This document shows, one piece after another, positions 43,792-52,344 of a stretch of 64,000 nt of DNA. Both the position numbers and the translations under genes were made by a program. The first letter of the stretch is position 1. Each line of letters begins with the position of its first letter. The DNA is taken from positions 1 through 64,000 of the forward strand of contig CAKUHU010000007.1 in the NCBI GenBank assembly GCA_934659425.1. Reading direction: 5' to 3'. Source of the stretch: an uncultured Oscillospiraceae bacterium. Its GTDB lineage: Bacteria; Bacillota; Clostridia; Oscillospirales; Oscillospiraceae. Below the pieces are notes generated by a model that did no database searches, was not told where the DNA came from, and worked only from the letters and a program-made list of their open reading frames with translations.

Positions 43792-44286
43792 TTATGGAAT
43801 TTTACAGATGATATAGGGTGCTTCGCAATCTTCGATGATAGCAAGCAGATCCTTTGGCTGTAGCCAAATCGTAGCGGTGTTGTCATTCGGATGCACGCCG
43901 ATGGCGTCCCAATGCAGAAACTCCGCGTCCAGCACAACTGTTACAGTATGGGTCGCGTCATTTAATATGCCCAACGGGGAAACCGCGCCATGCGTAACGC
44001 CTAAATACTTTTGCAGCCGCTCCTCTGAAGCAAAGCTAAGTTTCTGATTTTCAAGCAGTTCACCTAACTTTTTGAGGTCTACCTGCTTTTCTTCTGGCAG
44101 AGAAACAAGGAAATGCTTATTCCCTTTGTTATTGCGGAGAAACAGATTTTTGCAAACTTTTCCTTCCTTAAAAATGCCTTGCTCTTCCATTTCTGCCATA
44201 GTAAACACAGGTGGATGCTCTATGATCTTATGCGGAATTTGCTTTTGATTTAAGAGCGCGCATATTTCTTCTTTGTAATATCCCAT
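43792..44286 (-). CDS. Prolyl-tRNA deacylase (PrdX/ProX, YbaK-like)
   Basis: Free-standing editing enzyme that hydrolyses wrongly charged Ala-tRNA(Pro); 164 residues, the usual size. Recognised blocks are IIEHPPVFTMAEME, KNLFLRNNKGNKHFLVSLPE with its active-site Lys/Asn region, GVTHGAVSPLGILND and GVHPNDNTATIWL. The gene is intact and AT-richer than the core. It lies 16 bases behind the remnant of an EamA transporter gene with which it probably once formed an operon. Being close to tRNA-Pro may be chance. Confidence 0.9.
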   Translation of the reverse strand: MGYYKEEICALLNQKQIPHKIIEHPPVFTMAEMEEQGIFKEGKVCKNLFLRNNKGNKHFLVSLPEEKQVDLKKLGELLENQKLSFASEERLQKYLGVTHGAVSPLGILNDATHTVTVVLDAEFLHWDAIGVHPNDNTATIWLQPKDLLAIIEDCEAPYIICKIP

Positions 44287-44301
44287 GGTAATCCTCTTAT
44301 T

Positions 44302-44620
44302 TTATTTCAATATCCATATTGCGGTCAAAATGCAGGCCAGTCCAAATAAAATCGATAAAGTTAATGGTTCTCCAAATGCAATGATGCCTACCATTAAAGC
44401 AACAACCGGCTCAATACTTGCAAGGATCGATGCCTTGCCGCTTTCGACATTTTGTGTAAAAGAAGTGCGGAAGAACGATTGGAATCATCACCAGTCCGCA
44501 GGTAAGCCATATCTTTGCTCCATCTCAGCACAAGCGAAAAAACCTGAACAGGTGATACAATCAATGCAGAGCCCAATCCCGCAAAGACAAAGGTATAATA
44601 AATGACAGTCATTTGACTCC
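44302..44620 (-). pseudogene. EamA/DMT transporter, C-terminal fragment
   Basis: The C-terminal half of a drug/metabolite transporter is still readable: QNVESGKASILASIEPVVAL, then VGIIAFGEPLTLSILFGLAC and the end ILTAIWILK, at 44302-44460. A further piece (VFAGLGSALIVSPVQ) appears in another frame near 44545-44600. The N-terminal half is missing and frames change, so it is broken. It is fused to the MerR remnant upstream. Confidence 0.8.
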
Positions 44621-44639
44621 ATAATGGAGCGGATCTTTT

Positions 44640-44838
44640 CAATCGGAATGTTCAGACTCCGGCAGAAAGTGATGATGTCTATGCTCCAGAACTGGTCATA
44701 GATATAGTAGCGGTAGTTATTATTCGGATCAACGCATTTCGGCTTGAGCAGGCCGATTTTATCCCCAAAGCGCAAGGTATCTTTGGAAATACCAGTGATC
44801 TTGCTGACCGTGTCAACCAAATACTTCCGCTCGTCCAT
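44640..44838 (-). pseudogene. MerR-family regulator, truncated
   Basis: The ATG at 44838 starts a MerR-type DNA-binding domain (RKYLVDTVSKITGISKDTLR, then RFGDKIGLLKP, NNNYRYYIYDQFWSIDIITF). After about 66 residues the frame runs out of the family into out-of-frame transporter sequence and ends at 44488. The effector domain is gone. The join suggests one deletion removed the regulator C-terminus and the transporter N-terminus. Confidence 0.78.
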
Positions 44839-44942
44839 ATCATCACCCTTCTTATAAAGAATTATATCATAACCTATCACGGCGACGCAAGTAAGGCTGT
44901 AAAGAGGGGGGTGAATGTACGGTAGCATGAAGCATACGCCCT

Positions 44943-44987
44943 GTTCCTCATATTTAATTTCTTGAAGATGAAATAAATATGAGGAAC
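44943..44987. repeat. 14-bp inverted repeat
   Basis: GTTCCTCATATTTA / TAAATATGAGGAAC with a 17-base centre, upstream of the MerR remnant. It could be a regulator site, a hairpin or an element end; no T-run. Confidence 0.5.
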
Positions 44988-45054
44988 AATGAAATATAGC
45001 ACCGTTCAAATGTAGCGACCCGATATGAGGGGAGTGTGCATTGATAGTGGGAGT

Positions 45055-45324
45055 TTACATCGGGACATTACCCGTTTGCAGTTGCCACAGCGCAAAAGTC
45101 CCTTGAGGAGATAATCGTTTTGTTTGCGACTCGAATTTTTCACCGCTTCGAATGCAGTTCTGAGCCAGCGTGAACTCTTCCTTAGTCACAATGGTTTCGT
45201 GCGTTTCCCCAACGATAATCGGATCGTACATCCCACGCTTTCCTGAGCTGACACCGCAGGATTTCATCTTTTGATTGATTGGAGTGCCGGTGTAAAGTTC
45301 GTTGCGAATGACCTTGTAAATCAT
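45055..45324 (-). pseudogene. Serine recombinase, internal fragment
   Basis: 89-codon frame matching the recombinase domain of large serine recombinases from clostridial conjugative elements: VIRNELYTGTPINQKMKSCG, KRGMYDPIIVGETHETIV and TKEEFTLAQNCI. The catalytic resolvase domain and the C-terminal zinc-ribbon region are missing. It is evidence that an integrated element once occupied this region. Confidence 0.75.
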
Positions 45325-45499
45325 AACAGTCTTTCAATTGCTCTTATCGCTCATGTTGCTAAACTTCTTTTTGCCGGGGCGCTCTCGATTATGCACATCT
45401 ACGGTTCAAGAATACAGGTGATCAGCTCCGAACGGATCACAAATGTCGGCGGGCAAATGAGGACCGGAGGCAGTTTTTATCTCCTTTAGATCGAGAGAG

Positions 45500-45847
45500 C
45501 CAGCCCCCCGCTGAACCAATAATCTCTCCAGTGGAGAATGAGCCCTCTGAGTGGGCAGCTGAACAGGGCAATGACGTCGTGGAGGCCGGTATCATGCCCG
45601 CCGGGCTGCAAAGCCAGTACACCACCGCTGCAGGGCGGAGTTCTGCGCCTTGACGGTGGAGCTCTATGAGACGGTGACGGGAATCGAGGTCTCCGGCCGC
45701 ACCTCTTTCATCGACACCAATGACGTGAACGTCCAGAAGGCGGCCTATCCGGGCGTGGTCAACGGTGTGGTGGGGGACAATACTTTCTCTCCCATGGGGG
45801 AGTACACCCGGGAGCAGAGCATCTTGACGGTCCTGCGGTTTTTATGA
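45500..45847 (+). pseudogene. SLH-type surface protein, frameshifted C-terminal fragment
   Basis: Two pieces of S-layer-homology-like repeats: PSEWAAEQGNDVVEAGIMPA (about 45540-45600), then, after a frame change near 45635, RAEFCALTVELYETVTG and RTSFIDTNDVNVQKAAYPGV with DNTFSPMGEYTREQS, ending at 45847. The upstream part and signal peptide are absent. Base composition returns to the GC-rich core type here. Confidence 0.75.
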
Positions 45848-45873
45848 GATCGTAAAGTGACTGTGTCAGAAAA

Positions 45874-45912
45874 TACCAAGAGCGGGGAGGCAATGCCTCC
45901 CCGCTCTTGGTA
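45874..45912. repeat. Perfect 19-bp inverted repeat
   Basis: TACCAAGAGCGGGGAGGCA and its complement around one central base. A strong hairpin in RNA from either strand, but no T-run follows. Confidence 0.65.
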
Positions 45913-45936
45913 CACCGGACCATGAGATATTGACTG

Positions 45937-45968
45937 CCGTCGGGTCCTTTTTGGACCCGACGGTTTTT
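45937..45968 (+). terminator. Terminator
   Basis: CCGTCGGGTCC / GGACCCGACGG stem, TTTTT loop, then TTTTT on the plus strand. It closes the degraded accessory region. Confidence 0.8.
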
Positions 45969-46009
45969 GGCTTGTGGATATAGATTTAACCTCATAAAAA
46001 CGGGAAACA

Positions 46010-46051
46010 AAAACTGTGCGGGACCAGTTCTGGAAGAGAACTGGTCCCGCA
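46010..46051 (-). terminator. Terminator of the CyuA-UroD-like operon
   Basis: TGCGGGACCAGTTCT / AGAACTGGTCCCGCA stem (46017-46051), with TTTTT following on the minus strand. Confidence 0.8.
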
Positions 46052-46094
46052 CATAAAAACAATGTAATAGAGAAACGTGTATCGAAAATCGGGC

Positions 46095-47099
46095 TTAGAT
46101 GGTGGCCAGGAGGTTCTTAGCCAGCTCCAGACGATCCTCGGGCACGTTCAGAGGCACGCAGCAGCCAGGACCCAGGATCAGGCGTCCATCGGGCACCTGA
46201 TTCAGAGCGTCAGCCAGCTGAGCCTTGAGTTCGGCGTCGGAGCCGTTGAACAGAGTGGTGTACTCCTCAACGCCACCGATCAAGATCTTGTCGGTAATCT
46301 CGCGGCCCTTGGCCAGAGTGTAGTCCTCGGCCAGACGGTCGTGGAAGTTCACGGCCTGGACGGGGTACTGAGCCATACGCTCGAACATGGGGGCCTCACC
46401 GTGCATGTGCATGATGTTGAACCACATATCCTTGGCAGCGTCCAGAACAGCCAGATCGGTGGGCACGCCCCACTTCTCATACTCTTCCAGGCTCATCTTG
46501 TCATAGGTGCCCAACTGAGTGGCCAGGAAGATACCAGCGGCGCCGGCCTTGGCCAGCTCCTTGACATAGTTGATGGTGGTCTCGGTGATGACATCCAAAC
46601 CAGCCTTGAACTCATCGGGATGGCTGCGGGCGTGAATGAGGACGTTGTCGCCGCCCATCTTCATAGCGGTGGTCAGGGGGTTGAATACAGTGATAATGAC
46701 GGGGACCTCGTTGCCATAGTGCTCATGCACAAGACGAGCGCACTCGACGTTCTCAGCCAAAGTGCCGGACTTGGCATCCAGAACGTTGAGCTTCTTCCAG
46801 TCAGGAGCCTTCTTGATGAGCAGCTGATCCAGAGTGCCGACCTTGCTGCAGGTGTTGGGCCACTCAGCATCATTCTGGGGCCAGCTGATCTGAGCACCCC
46901 AGTCCTGGATGGAGTTGTAGCCGTGATAGGTGATCTTCACGAAGTCCCAGTTAAAGCGATCCTGGAACTGGATGCACTTCTTAACCAGGTCGGTAGTGGG
47001 ATGCTCATCGTAGGGAGGGAAATGTTTCCACAGGTTAATGGCGGGCGTGTCCAACTTCTTGCCAGCAAGCAGAGCCTCAATACGTTGGGTAGGATTCAT
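46095..47099 (-). CDS. Uroporphyrinogen decarboxylase (URO-D) family protein
   Basis: 334 residues with the URO-D/methyltransferase fold. The C-terminal GPGCCVPLNVPEDRL is the zinc-binding Cys signature of the methyltransferase-like subgroup (MtaA/CmuA-related), and HMHGEAPMFERMAQYPV and QAVNFHDR are present. True HemE has FPIRHMGR-type N-terminal residues, which are missing here, so heme synthesis is unlikely; transfer of a methyl group to or from a corrinoid is more plausible. It is in an operon with the cysteine desulfidase-like gene, 69 bases apart. Confidence 0.82.
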   Translation of the reverse strand: MNPTQRIEALLAGKKLDTPAINLWKHFPPYDEHPTTDLVKKCIQFQDRFNWDFVKITYHGYNSIQDWGAQISWPQNDAEWPNTCSKVGTLDQLLIKKAPDWKKLNVLDAKSGTLAENVECARLVHEHYGNEVPVIITVFNPLTTAMKMGGDNVLIHARSHPDEFKAGLDVITETTINYVKELAKAGAAGIFLATQLGTYDKMSLEEYEKWGVPTDLAVLDAAKDMWFNIMHMHGEAPMFERMAQYPVQAVNFHDRLAEDYTLAKGREITDKILIGGVEEYTTLFNGSDAELKAQLADALNQVPDGRLILGPGCCVPLNVPEDRLELAKNLLATI

Positions 47100-47168
47100 T
47101 TTAAAAACAGTCCTTTCCTCATGTTATGTATCTAAAACCAAACTAACTCGGTCGTAGATCCTGACGTT

Positions 47169-48446
47169 TTACTTACGGTTGAGCATCAGGTCCAAAATCA
47201 CGCTGTCTGTGTTATTCATGCCCTTGACAGAGACAGTGGCGATATTCTGCATGGTGAGCTCGGGAGTGCGGCCCAAGATACCGTTGTTGCAGGGGATCTC
47301 CACATTGTTCAAAGCCAGACGGGAGGCGTCCAAAGCAGAGGCAGAAGCACAAGCAACCTTGATGCTGCAGCCCAACTTAGCGCCGTCACACAGCATGCCA
47401 GTGATGCCGGCGCTCAGATTGTTGATGGCCATCTTGATCTGCTCGCGGGTACCACCCTGGAGGTAGGTCAGGCCCGCAGCGGCACCCATGCCGGCAGCAA
47501 CAGCGCAGCCACACACGGGGGAGAGAGGGCCAAGGTAAACCTTGATGTAGTTGGTGACCAGATGGCTCAGAGCTACCGCACGATGAATCTTGTCTTGGGG
47601 GATGCCCTTGGCCTGACCGATCACAGCAATGGGAATGATGGCGGTGGCGCCGTGGTTGCCGCTGCCGGCGCTGCTCATGACAGGCATTGCGCTGCCGCTC
47701 ATGCGGGCCTCGCTGGCGGCTGCGGTGTAGGCTTTTGCGCGGCCCTCCAGGGAGCTGTCGGCGGCCAGCAGAGTGTTGCAGATTTTCATGCCGGAGTCCA
47801 GAGCACTCTGGGCAATAGCCAAGTTCATATCGATGCCATCCTGCATGAAAGCGATATCAGCAGCGGGGACCTCATTGGCAAAGTCGATCATATCATCGAC
47901 AGTGTACTTCTTGATCTCAAACTTAATGCCGGTGGTTGCATTTTCACCGTCATCGCAGTTGACGGGAGCGCCGCTTTCCTTGATTACCTTGCCGTTGACG
48001 GCCTCATAGGTGATGTTGGTGTGAGCACCTTCGATTTTGACACAGCTCTCGCCCTTAGGTCCCTTAGCCTCAACAGAGACATACAGACCGGGAGCATCTT
48101 CCTTCAGACGCAGGTCAATAGCACCGCTGGCAGCCAATTTGCGGGCGGCATCAACGGCCTCAGGGGTAACGTCTTTGAGCACTTCCAAGACATACTCAGA
48201 TTTGCCGATCTCCAGAGACAGCGCACAGGCAAAGACGATGCCGCTCTCGGGAGTACCGGGGATGCCAACATCCAGACCGTTCTTCAGAATGTTCTTGTCC
48301 ACATAGACTACCATGGAGTCTACCTTGCCGTCCAGCAGCTCTTTGGCGCGGGCAACGGCATAGGCGACAGCGCCGGGCTCGGTACATCCCAGAGCGGGGA
48401 CGACCTGATCCTTCAAAATGGCAATCAAGGTCTCATTTCTGTTCAT
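47169..48446 (-). CDS. cyuA: L-cysteine desulfidase family protein (CyuA/UPF0597)
   Basis: 425 residues of the iron-sulfur serine-dehydratase-alpha-like family that splits L-cysteine to pyruvate, ammonia and sulfide in characterised members. The cluster cysteines are in GCTEPGAVAYA (near residue 20), SPVCGCAVAAGMGAAAGL (near 310) and CDGAKLGCSIKVACA (near 360). MSSAGSGNHGATAIIPIAVI is the conserved centre. AAGGAG precedes the ATG. Two tandem promoters lie upstream. It could use cysteine or a related thiol amino acid. Confidence 0.88.
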   Translation of the reverse strand: MNRNETLIAILKDQVVPALGCTEPGAVAYAVARAKELLDGKVDSMVVYVDKNILKNGLDVGIPGTPESGIVFACALSLEIGKSEYVLEVLKDVTPEAVDAARKLAASGAIDLRLKEDAPGLYVSVEAKGPKGESCVKIEGAHTNITYEAVNGKVIKESGAPVNCDDGENATTGIKFEIKKYTVDDMIDFANEVPAADIAFMQDGIDMNLAIAQSALDSGMKICNTLLAADSSLEGRAKAYTAAASEARMSGSAMPVMSSAGSGNHGATAIIPIAVIGQAKGIPQDKIHRAVALSHLVTNYIKVYLGPLSPVCGCAVAAGMGAAAGLTYLQGGTREQIKMAINNLSAGITGMLCDGAKLGCSIKVACASASALDASRLALNNVEIPCNNGILGRTPELTMQNIATVSVKGMNNTDSVILDLMLNRK

Positions 48447-48476
48447 GATAATCGCTCCTTCTCTTTTTACTGTACA

Positions 48477-48590
48477 TTACTATATCACAGCCGGATCAAA
48501 ATTTCAATGCCCAGGCCATAATATTTTTGTGAGTTACTATATCATAGACGCACCAAATTTTCAATCTTCCTGCCGATATATTTTTAATAA
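48477..48590 (-). promoter_or_regulatory. Two tandem sigma-A promoters in a 57-bp direct repeat
   Basis: The 57-base unit 48477-48533 is repeated, imperfectly, at 48534-48590. On the minus strand each unit contains TTGAAA, exactly 17 bases, TATAGT (48502-48507 with 48479-48484; 48559-48564 with 48536-48541). The proximal start site would lie just before the cyuA ribosome site. The duplication gives two equal promoters, and possibly two operators, for the cyuA operon. Confidence 0.75.
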
Positions 48591-48790
48591 ATATTATATG
48601 ATATATAGCTATGGCTGAAGTCTGCGGCGGATGGTGAACTCATACAGGATCTCCCACCTTTTCTCCCGATAAGCGGTATTGGATAGGAAACGGATGGGAA
48701 ACCTGCCGCTGTCCTTCCCCACGGGAAATTTTTTAACTGCGTGTTCCCGAGATCCCTCCCGAACGGATGCAGATACTCGGCACCAAAGAC
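48591..48790. other. Intergenic DNA between divergent cyuA and pst operons
   Basis: No gene was recognised. The stretch 48600-48640 has short protein-like reading on the minus strand (EILYEFTIRRR) but no frame continues it. Confidence 0.4.
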
Positions 48791-48831
48791 ATTTTACTTT
48801 GATTTTACATGAGCGGACTTTTCCATTTTAC
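48791..48831 (+). promoter_or_regulatory. PhoP-box-like repeats upstream of pstS
   Basis: ATTTTAC occurs at 48791, 48802 and 48825, that is at 11- and 23-base steps (about one and two helix turns). This resembles the TT(A/C/T)ACA repeats at 11-base spacing bound by PhoP in Bacillus. It lies about 65-100 bases before pstS, and the operon encodes its own PhoP/PhoR pair. Confidence 0.6.
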
Positions 48832-48894
48832 ATGGGAAGAATATTATCAAAGCTGTAAACGCAAGAGCACGAAATTTGAGAGGAGAATCTTGAA

Positions 48895-49755
48895 ATGAAA
48901 AAGAGCATCCATATGGTGATAGCGGCGGCCCTGGCCGTGATGACTTTGGCCGGCTGCACCCAGAAGACCAGCGAATCCACTCCCAGCCAGCCCAGCAATG
49001 AGGTGACTGCCCCTGCTAAGCTCAGCGGTACGGTGGCCACCGACGGCTCCACCTCTATGAAGAGTGTCATCGGCGCTCTGGGCGAGGCCTTTGAGGAGGC
49101 CAACAGCGGCGTCACCGTCACCTATAACCCTACCGGCTCCGGTTCCGGGATCCAGGCCGTCAGCGAGGGGCGCTGTGATATCGGCCTGTCCAGCCGGGCT
49201 TTAAAAGAAGAGGAAAAGGAGAGCGGCCTGACGGAGACGATCGTGGCTCTGGACGGCATCGCCATCATCGTTAACCCGGAGAACCCTGTGGCCGACCTGG
49301 ATGTGGAGACCATCGCCAAGATCTACACCGGTGAGATTACCAACTGGAGTGAAGTGGGGGGCAATGACGGCCAGATCGTCCTCATCGGCCGGGAGGCCGG
49401 CAGCGGTACCCGGGACGGCTTTGAGTCCATTACCGGCACCGCCGAGAAGTGTCTCTACCGCCAAGAGCTGACCTCCACCGGCGACGTGATTACCACGGTA
49501 TCCCAGAATCCTGACGCCATCGGCTACGCCTCCCTGTCCGCCGTCTCTGACAGCGTCAAGGCCGTGACCGTGGGCGGCGTGGCCCCCACCGAGGAGACGG
49601 TGAAGGACGGCAGCTATGTGGTCCAGCGGCCCTTCGTCCTGGTGACCAAGACGGATGCGCCTCTCTCTGATGTGGCACAGGCCTTCTTCAACTTCGCCAC
49701 CTCCTCCGACGCCAACGACATCATCGCCGTGGCGGGCGCCGTAGCAATTCACTGA
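48895..49755 (+). CDS. pstS: Phosphate-binding lipoprotein PstS
   Basis: Extracellular high-affinity phosphate receptor, 286 residues. A lipoprotein signal ends in LAGC (Cys21). Phosphate-binding loops are recognisable: DGSTSMKSVIGALGEAFEEA, SGSGIQAVSEGRCDIGLSSR and REAGSGTRDGFESITG. GAGAGGAG precedes the ATG. It is the first gene of pstSCAB-phoU-phoPR and is followed by a palindrome that may set a higher PstS level. Confidence 0.95.
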   Translation: MKKSIHMVIAAALAVMTLAGCTQKTSESTPSQPSNEVTAPAKLSGTVATDGSTSMKSVIGALGEAFEEANSGVTVTYNPTGSGSGIQAVSEGRCDIGLSSRALKEEEKESGLTETIVALDGIAIIVNPENPVADLDVETIAKIYTGEITNWSEVGGNDGQIVLIGREAGSGTRDGFESITGTAEKCLYRQELTSTGDVITTVSQNPDAIGYASLSAVSDSVKAVTVGGVAPTEETVKDGSYVVQRPFVLVTKTDAPLSDVAQAFFNFATSSDANDIIAVAGAVAIH

Positions 49756-49771
49756 GGGGTGGGGGCGAGGA

Positions 49772-49797
49772 CCGGCAGCTGGGATCCCAGCTGCCGG
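49772..49797 (+). terminator. Attenuating hairpin between pstS and pstC
   Basis: Perfect palindrome from CCGGCAGCTGGG to CCCAGCTGCCGG, 17 bases after the pstS stop. No T-run follows, so it is more likely an RNA-stabilising or partial-termination hairpin than a full terminator. Confidence 0.6.
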
Positions 49798-49828
49798 CCC
49801 TGTCCATTTAACAGAGAGGAAGAATGAT

Positions 49829-50728
49829 ATGGCAGCCTTATTGGGATATCGAAAACTGGCATCTGAGCACAGGCGGGGCTTTGAACACTTTGTCCACGGG
49901 ATCTTTCTCCTGCTGGGACTGGTAACAGTAGGCTGTGTGCTTCTGATCACCGTCTACCTGGTGATCTCCGGCCTGCCGGCCATCCGGGAGATCGGCCTTT
50001 TCAATTTCCTGTTTGGAAGAAAGTGGGCCCCCACGGCAGCAGAGCCGGCCTATGGGATCCTGCCCTTTATCCTCACCAGCATCTATGGCACCGCCGGCGC
50101 CATCCTTTTGGGGGTGCCTGTGGGCTTTCTCACCGCCGTCTATCTGGCCAAGATGGCCCCGAAGGCTGTGCGGCGGGTGGTGGAGAGTGCGGTGAGCCTG
50201 CTGGCCGGGATCCCGTCGGTGGTCTATGGCCTGGTGGCCATGCTCACCCTGGTGCCCGGTATCCGGAAGTTCTTTTCCATCCCCGACGGCTCCGGCCTGC
50301 TGGCCGCCATCCTGGTGCTGGCCGTCATGATCCTTCCCTCCATCATCAAGATGTCCATCACGGCCTTGGAGGCGGTGCCTAAGGAATATGAGGACGCCTC
50401 CCTGGCCCTGGGGGCCACACCGGTGGAGACCTATTTCAAAGTTTCCGTCCCCGCTGCCCGCAGCGGCATCGCCGCCGCAGTGGTGCTGGGGGTGGGCCGG
50501 GCCATTGGGGAGGCCATGGCCGTCATGATGGTGGCCGGCAATGTACCCAATATGCCCTCCCTGTTCCAGAGCGTCCGGTTTTTGACCACCGGCATTGCCA
50601 GTGAGATGAGCTATGCTGGCGGGCTTCAGCGCCAGGCCCTCTTTTCCATCGCCCTGGTGCTCTATCTGTTCATTCTTCTCATCAACGCCACGTTGAATTT
50701 CTTCCTCAAACGGGATAAGGAGAGGTGA
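49829..50728 (+). CDS. pstC: Phosphate ABC transporter permease PstC
   Basis: Membrane permease of the Pst importer, 299 residues with six membrane segments. ESAVSLLAGIPSVVYGLVAM is the family block and the ATPase-contacting loop is EDASLALGATPVETYFKVSV. The N-terminal cytoplasmic stretch (about 30 residues) is normal. It lies three bases before pstA. Confidence 0.95.
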   Translation: MAALLGYRKLASEHRRGFEHFVHGIFLLLGLVTVGCVLLITVYLVISGLPAIREIGLFNFLFGRKWAPTAAEPAYGILPFILTSIYGTAGAILLGVPVGFLTAVYLAKMAPKAVRRVVESAVSLLAGIPSVVYGLVAMLTLVPGIRKFFSIPDGSGLLAAILVLAVMILPSIIKMSITALEAVPKEYEDASLALGATPVETYFKVSVPAARSGIAAAVVLGVGRAIGEAMAVMMVAGNVPNMPSLFQSVRFLTTGIASEMSYAGGLQRQALFSIALVLYLFILLINATLNFFLKRDKER

Positions 50729-50731
50729 GCT

Positions 50732-51595
50732 ATGGAAACGCAGATATCTGCCAGACGCAGGATTTATATTGCCGTGATGCGGTGCCTTACTATCTTCTCC
50801 GCCGCCGTGACGGTGGCTCTTGTGGCCTTCCTGATGGCCTATGTGCTCATCAAGGGCCTGCCGGAGATCACCTGGCCGCTGCTGACCAGCAAGCCCAGCG
50901 TGCTTCGGGGGACGGTGGGCATTTTCCCTGATATTCTCAGTACCCTTTATATCATCTTCGCCGCCATCCTGGTGGTCCTGCCACTGGGGGTGGGCGCTGC
51001 CATTTACCTCAACGAATACGCCCAGAACAAAAAGGTGGTGGCGGTCATTGAGTATGCCGCAGAGACACTCTCCGGCATCCCCTCCATCATTTACGGCCTG
51101 GTGGGTATGCTAATCTTCGTGCAGTTTTTGGGACTGGGGACATCTATGCTGGCCGGCGCCTTGACCTTGGCCATTATGAACCTGCCCACCGTCATGCGGA
51201 ACACCCAGGAAAGCTTGAAGACGGTGCCCCAGAGCTACCGGGAGGGGGCCTTCGGCCTGGGGGCCGGCAAGTGGCGGGTCATCCGGACAGTGGTGCTGCC
51301 CAGTTGTGTAGACGGCATCCTCACCGGTTGTATCCTCTCAGTGGGGCGGATGATGGGAGAGTCGGCGGCCCTCCTCTATACGGCCGGTTTTGCCCACGCC
51401 ATCTACAATTTTGCAGAGGGCATGATGAGTTCGGGCGCTACACTGACGGTTTCCCTCTACTTTTACGCCAAGGAGGATGGCCGGTTCGATGTGGCCTTCG
51501 CCATTGCCGCTATCCTGATGATTATGACGCTTCTTCTCAATTTATGCGCCGAGCTGGTGGGCCGGCATTTTAAGAAAGGTGGTCGCAATGGGTGA
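50732..51595 (+). CDS. pstA: Phosphate ABC transporter permease PstA
   Basis: Second permease of the Pst importer, 287 residues with six membrane segments. Family blocks are [40 protein letters not shown] and the EAA-type loop [20 protein letters not shown]. Its end overlaps the pstB start by 8 bases. Confidence 0.95.
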   Translation: METQISARRRIYIAVMRCLTIFSAAVTVALVAFLMAYVLIKGLPEITWPLLTSKPSVLRGTVGIFPDILSTLYIIFAAILVVLPLGVGAAIYLNEYAQNKKVVAVIEYAAETLSGIPSIIYGLVGMLIFVQFLGLGTSMLAGALTLAIMNLPTVMRNTQESLKTVPQSYREGAFGLGAGKWRVIRTVVLPSCVDGILTGCILSVGRMMGESAALLYTAGFAHAIYNFAEGMMSSGATLTVSLYFYAKEDGRFDVAFAIAAILMIMTLLLNLCAELVGRHFKKGGRNG

Positions 51596-52343
51596 CATCA
51601 TCAAAGCGCAGGACCTATGCCTCTGGTACGGAGAGAGCCAGGCCTTAAAAAGGATCAATATCTCGATTCCGGAAAAGAGCATCACCGCCCTCATCGGTCC
51701 CTCTGGCTGCGGTAAATCTACCTTTCTCAAGACACTGAATCGGATGAACGACCTGATCCCGGGCGTCAGGATTACAGGTCAGATCCTCTATGGAGAGCAG
51801 GACATCTACGCCCCCGGCGTGGATGTGAACAGCCTGCGCAAGGAGATCGGCATGGTGTTCCAGAAGCCCAATCCCTTCCCCATGTCCATCTATGACAACG
51901 TGGCCTACGGTCCCCGGACCCACGGCATCACCGCCCGGGTCAAGCTGGATGAGATCGTGGAGGAGTCATTGCGGGGGGCGGCCATTTGGGACGAGGTGAA
52001 GGATCGGCTTCGGAAGAACGCCCTGGGGCTCTCCGGCGGGCAGCAGCAGCGGTTGTGCATCGCCCGAGCCTTGGCAGTGGAGCCTAAGGTGCTGCTCATG
52101 GATGAGCCCACCTCTGCTCTGGATCCCATCTCTACCTCCAAGATCGAAGAGCTTGCAATCCAGCTCAAAGAGAAGTACACTATAGTCATTGTGACCCACA
52201 ATATGCAGCAGGCCGTCCGCATCTCTGACCGCACCGCCTTCTTTCTGCTGGGAGAGTTGGTGGAGTTCGGCAATACAGAGAAGATTTTCTCCCAGCCGGA
52301 GGATAAGCGGACAGAGGACTATATCACAGGGAGGTTTGGATGA
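51588..52343 (+). CDS. pstB: Phosphate ABC transporter ATPase PstB
   Basis: ATPase of the Pst importer, 251 residues. Walker A is GPSGCGKST (near 36-44), followed by [19 protein letters not shown], the PstB-specific stretch. The signature is [19 protein letters not shown] and Walker B is [16 protein letters not shown]. The ATG at 51588 is preferred over an in-frame GTG 9 bases upstream. Its stop lies just before phoU. Confidence 0.96.
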   Translation: MGDIIKAQDLCLWYGESQALKRINISIPEKSITALIGPSGCGKSTFLKTLNRMNDLIPGVRITGQILYGEQDIYAPGVDVNSLRKEIGMVFQKPNPFPMSIYDNVAYGPRTHGITARVKLDEIVEESLRGAAIWDEVKDRLRKNALGLSGGQQQRLCIARALAVEPKVLLMDEPTSALDPISTSKIEELAIQLKEKYTIVIVTHNMQQAVRISDRTAFFLLGELVEFGNTEKIFSQPEDKRTEDYITGRFG

Positions 52344-52344
52344 G

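Noticed and set aside
46077-47135. A 352-codon plus-strand frame opposite the URO-D gene
   Set aside because: Shadow of the URO-D family gene, whose motifs are clear.
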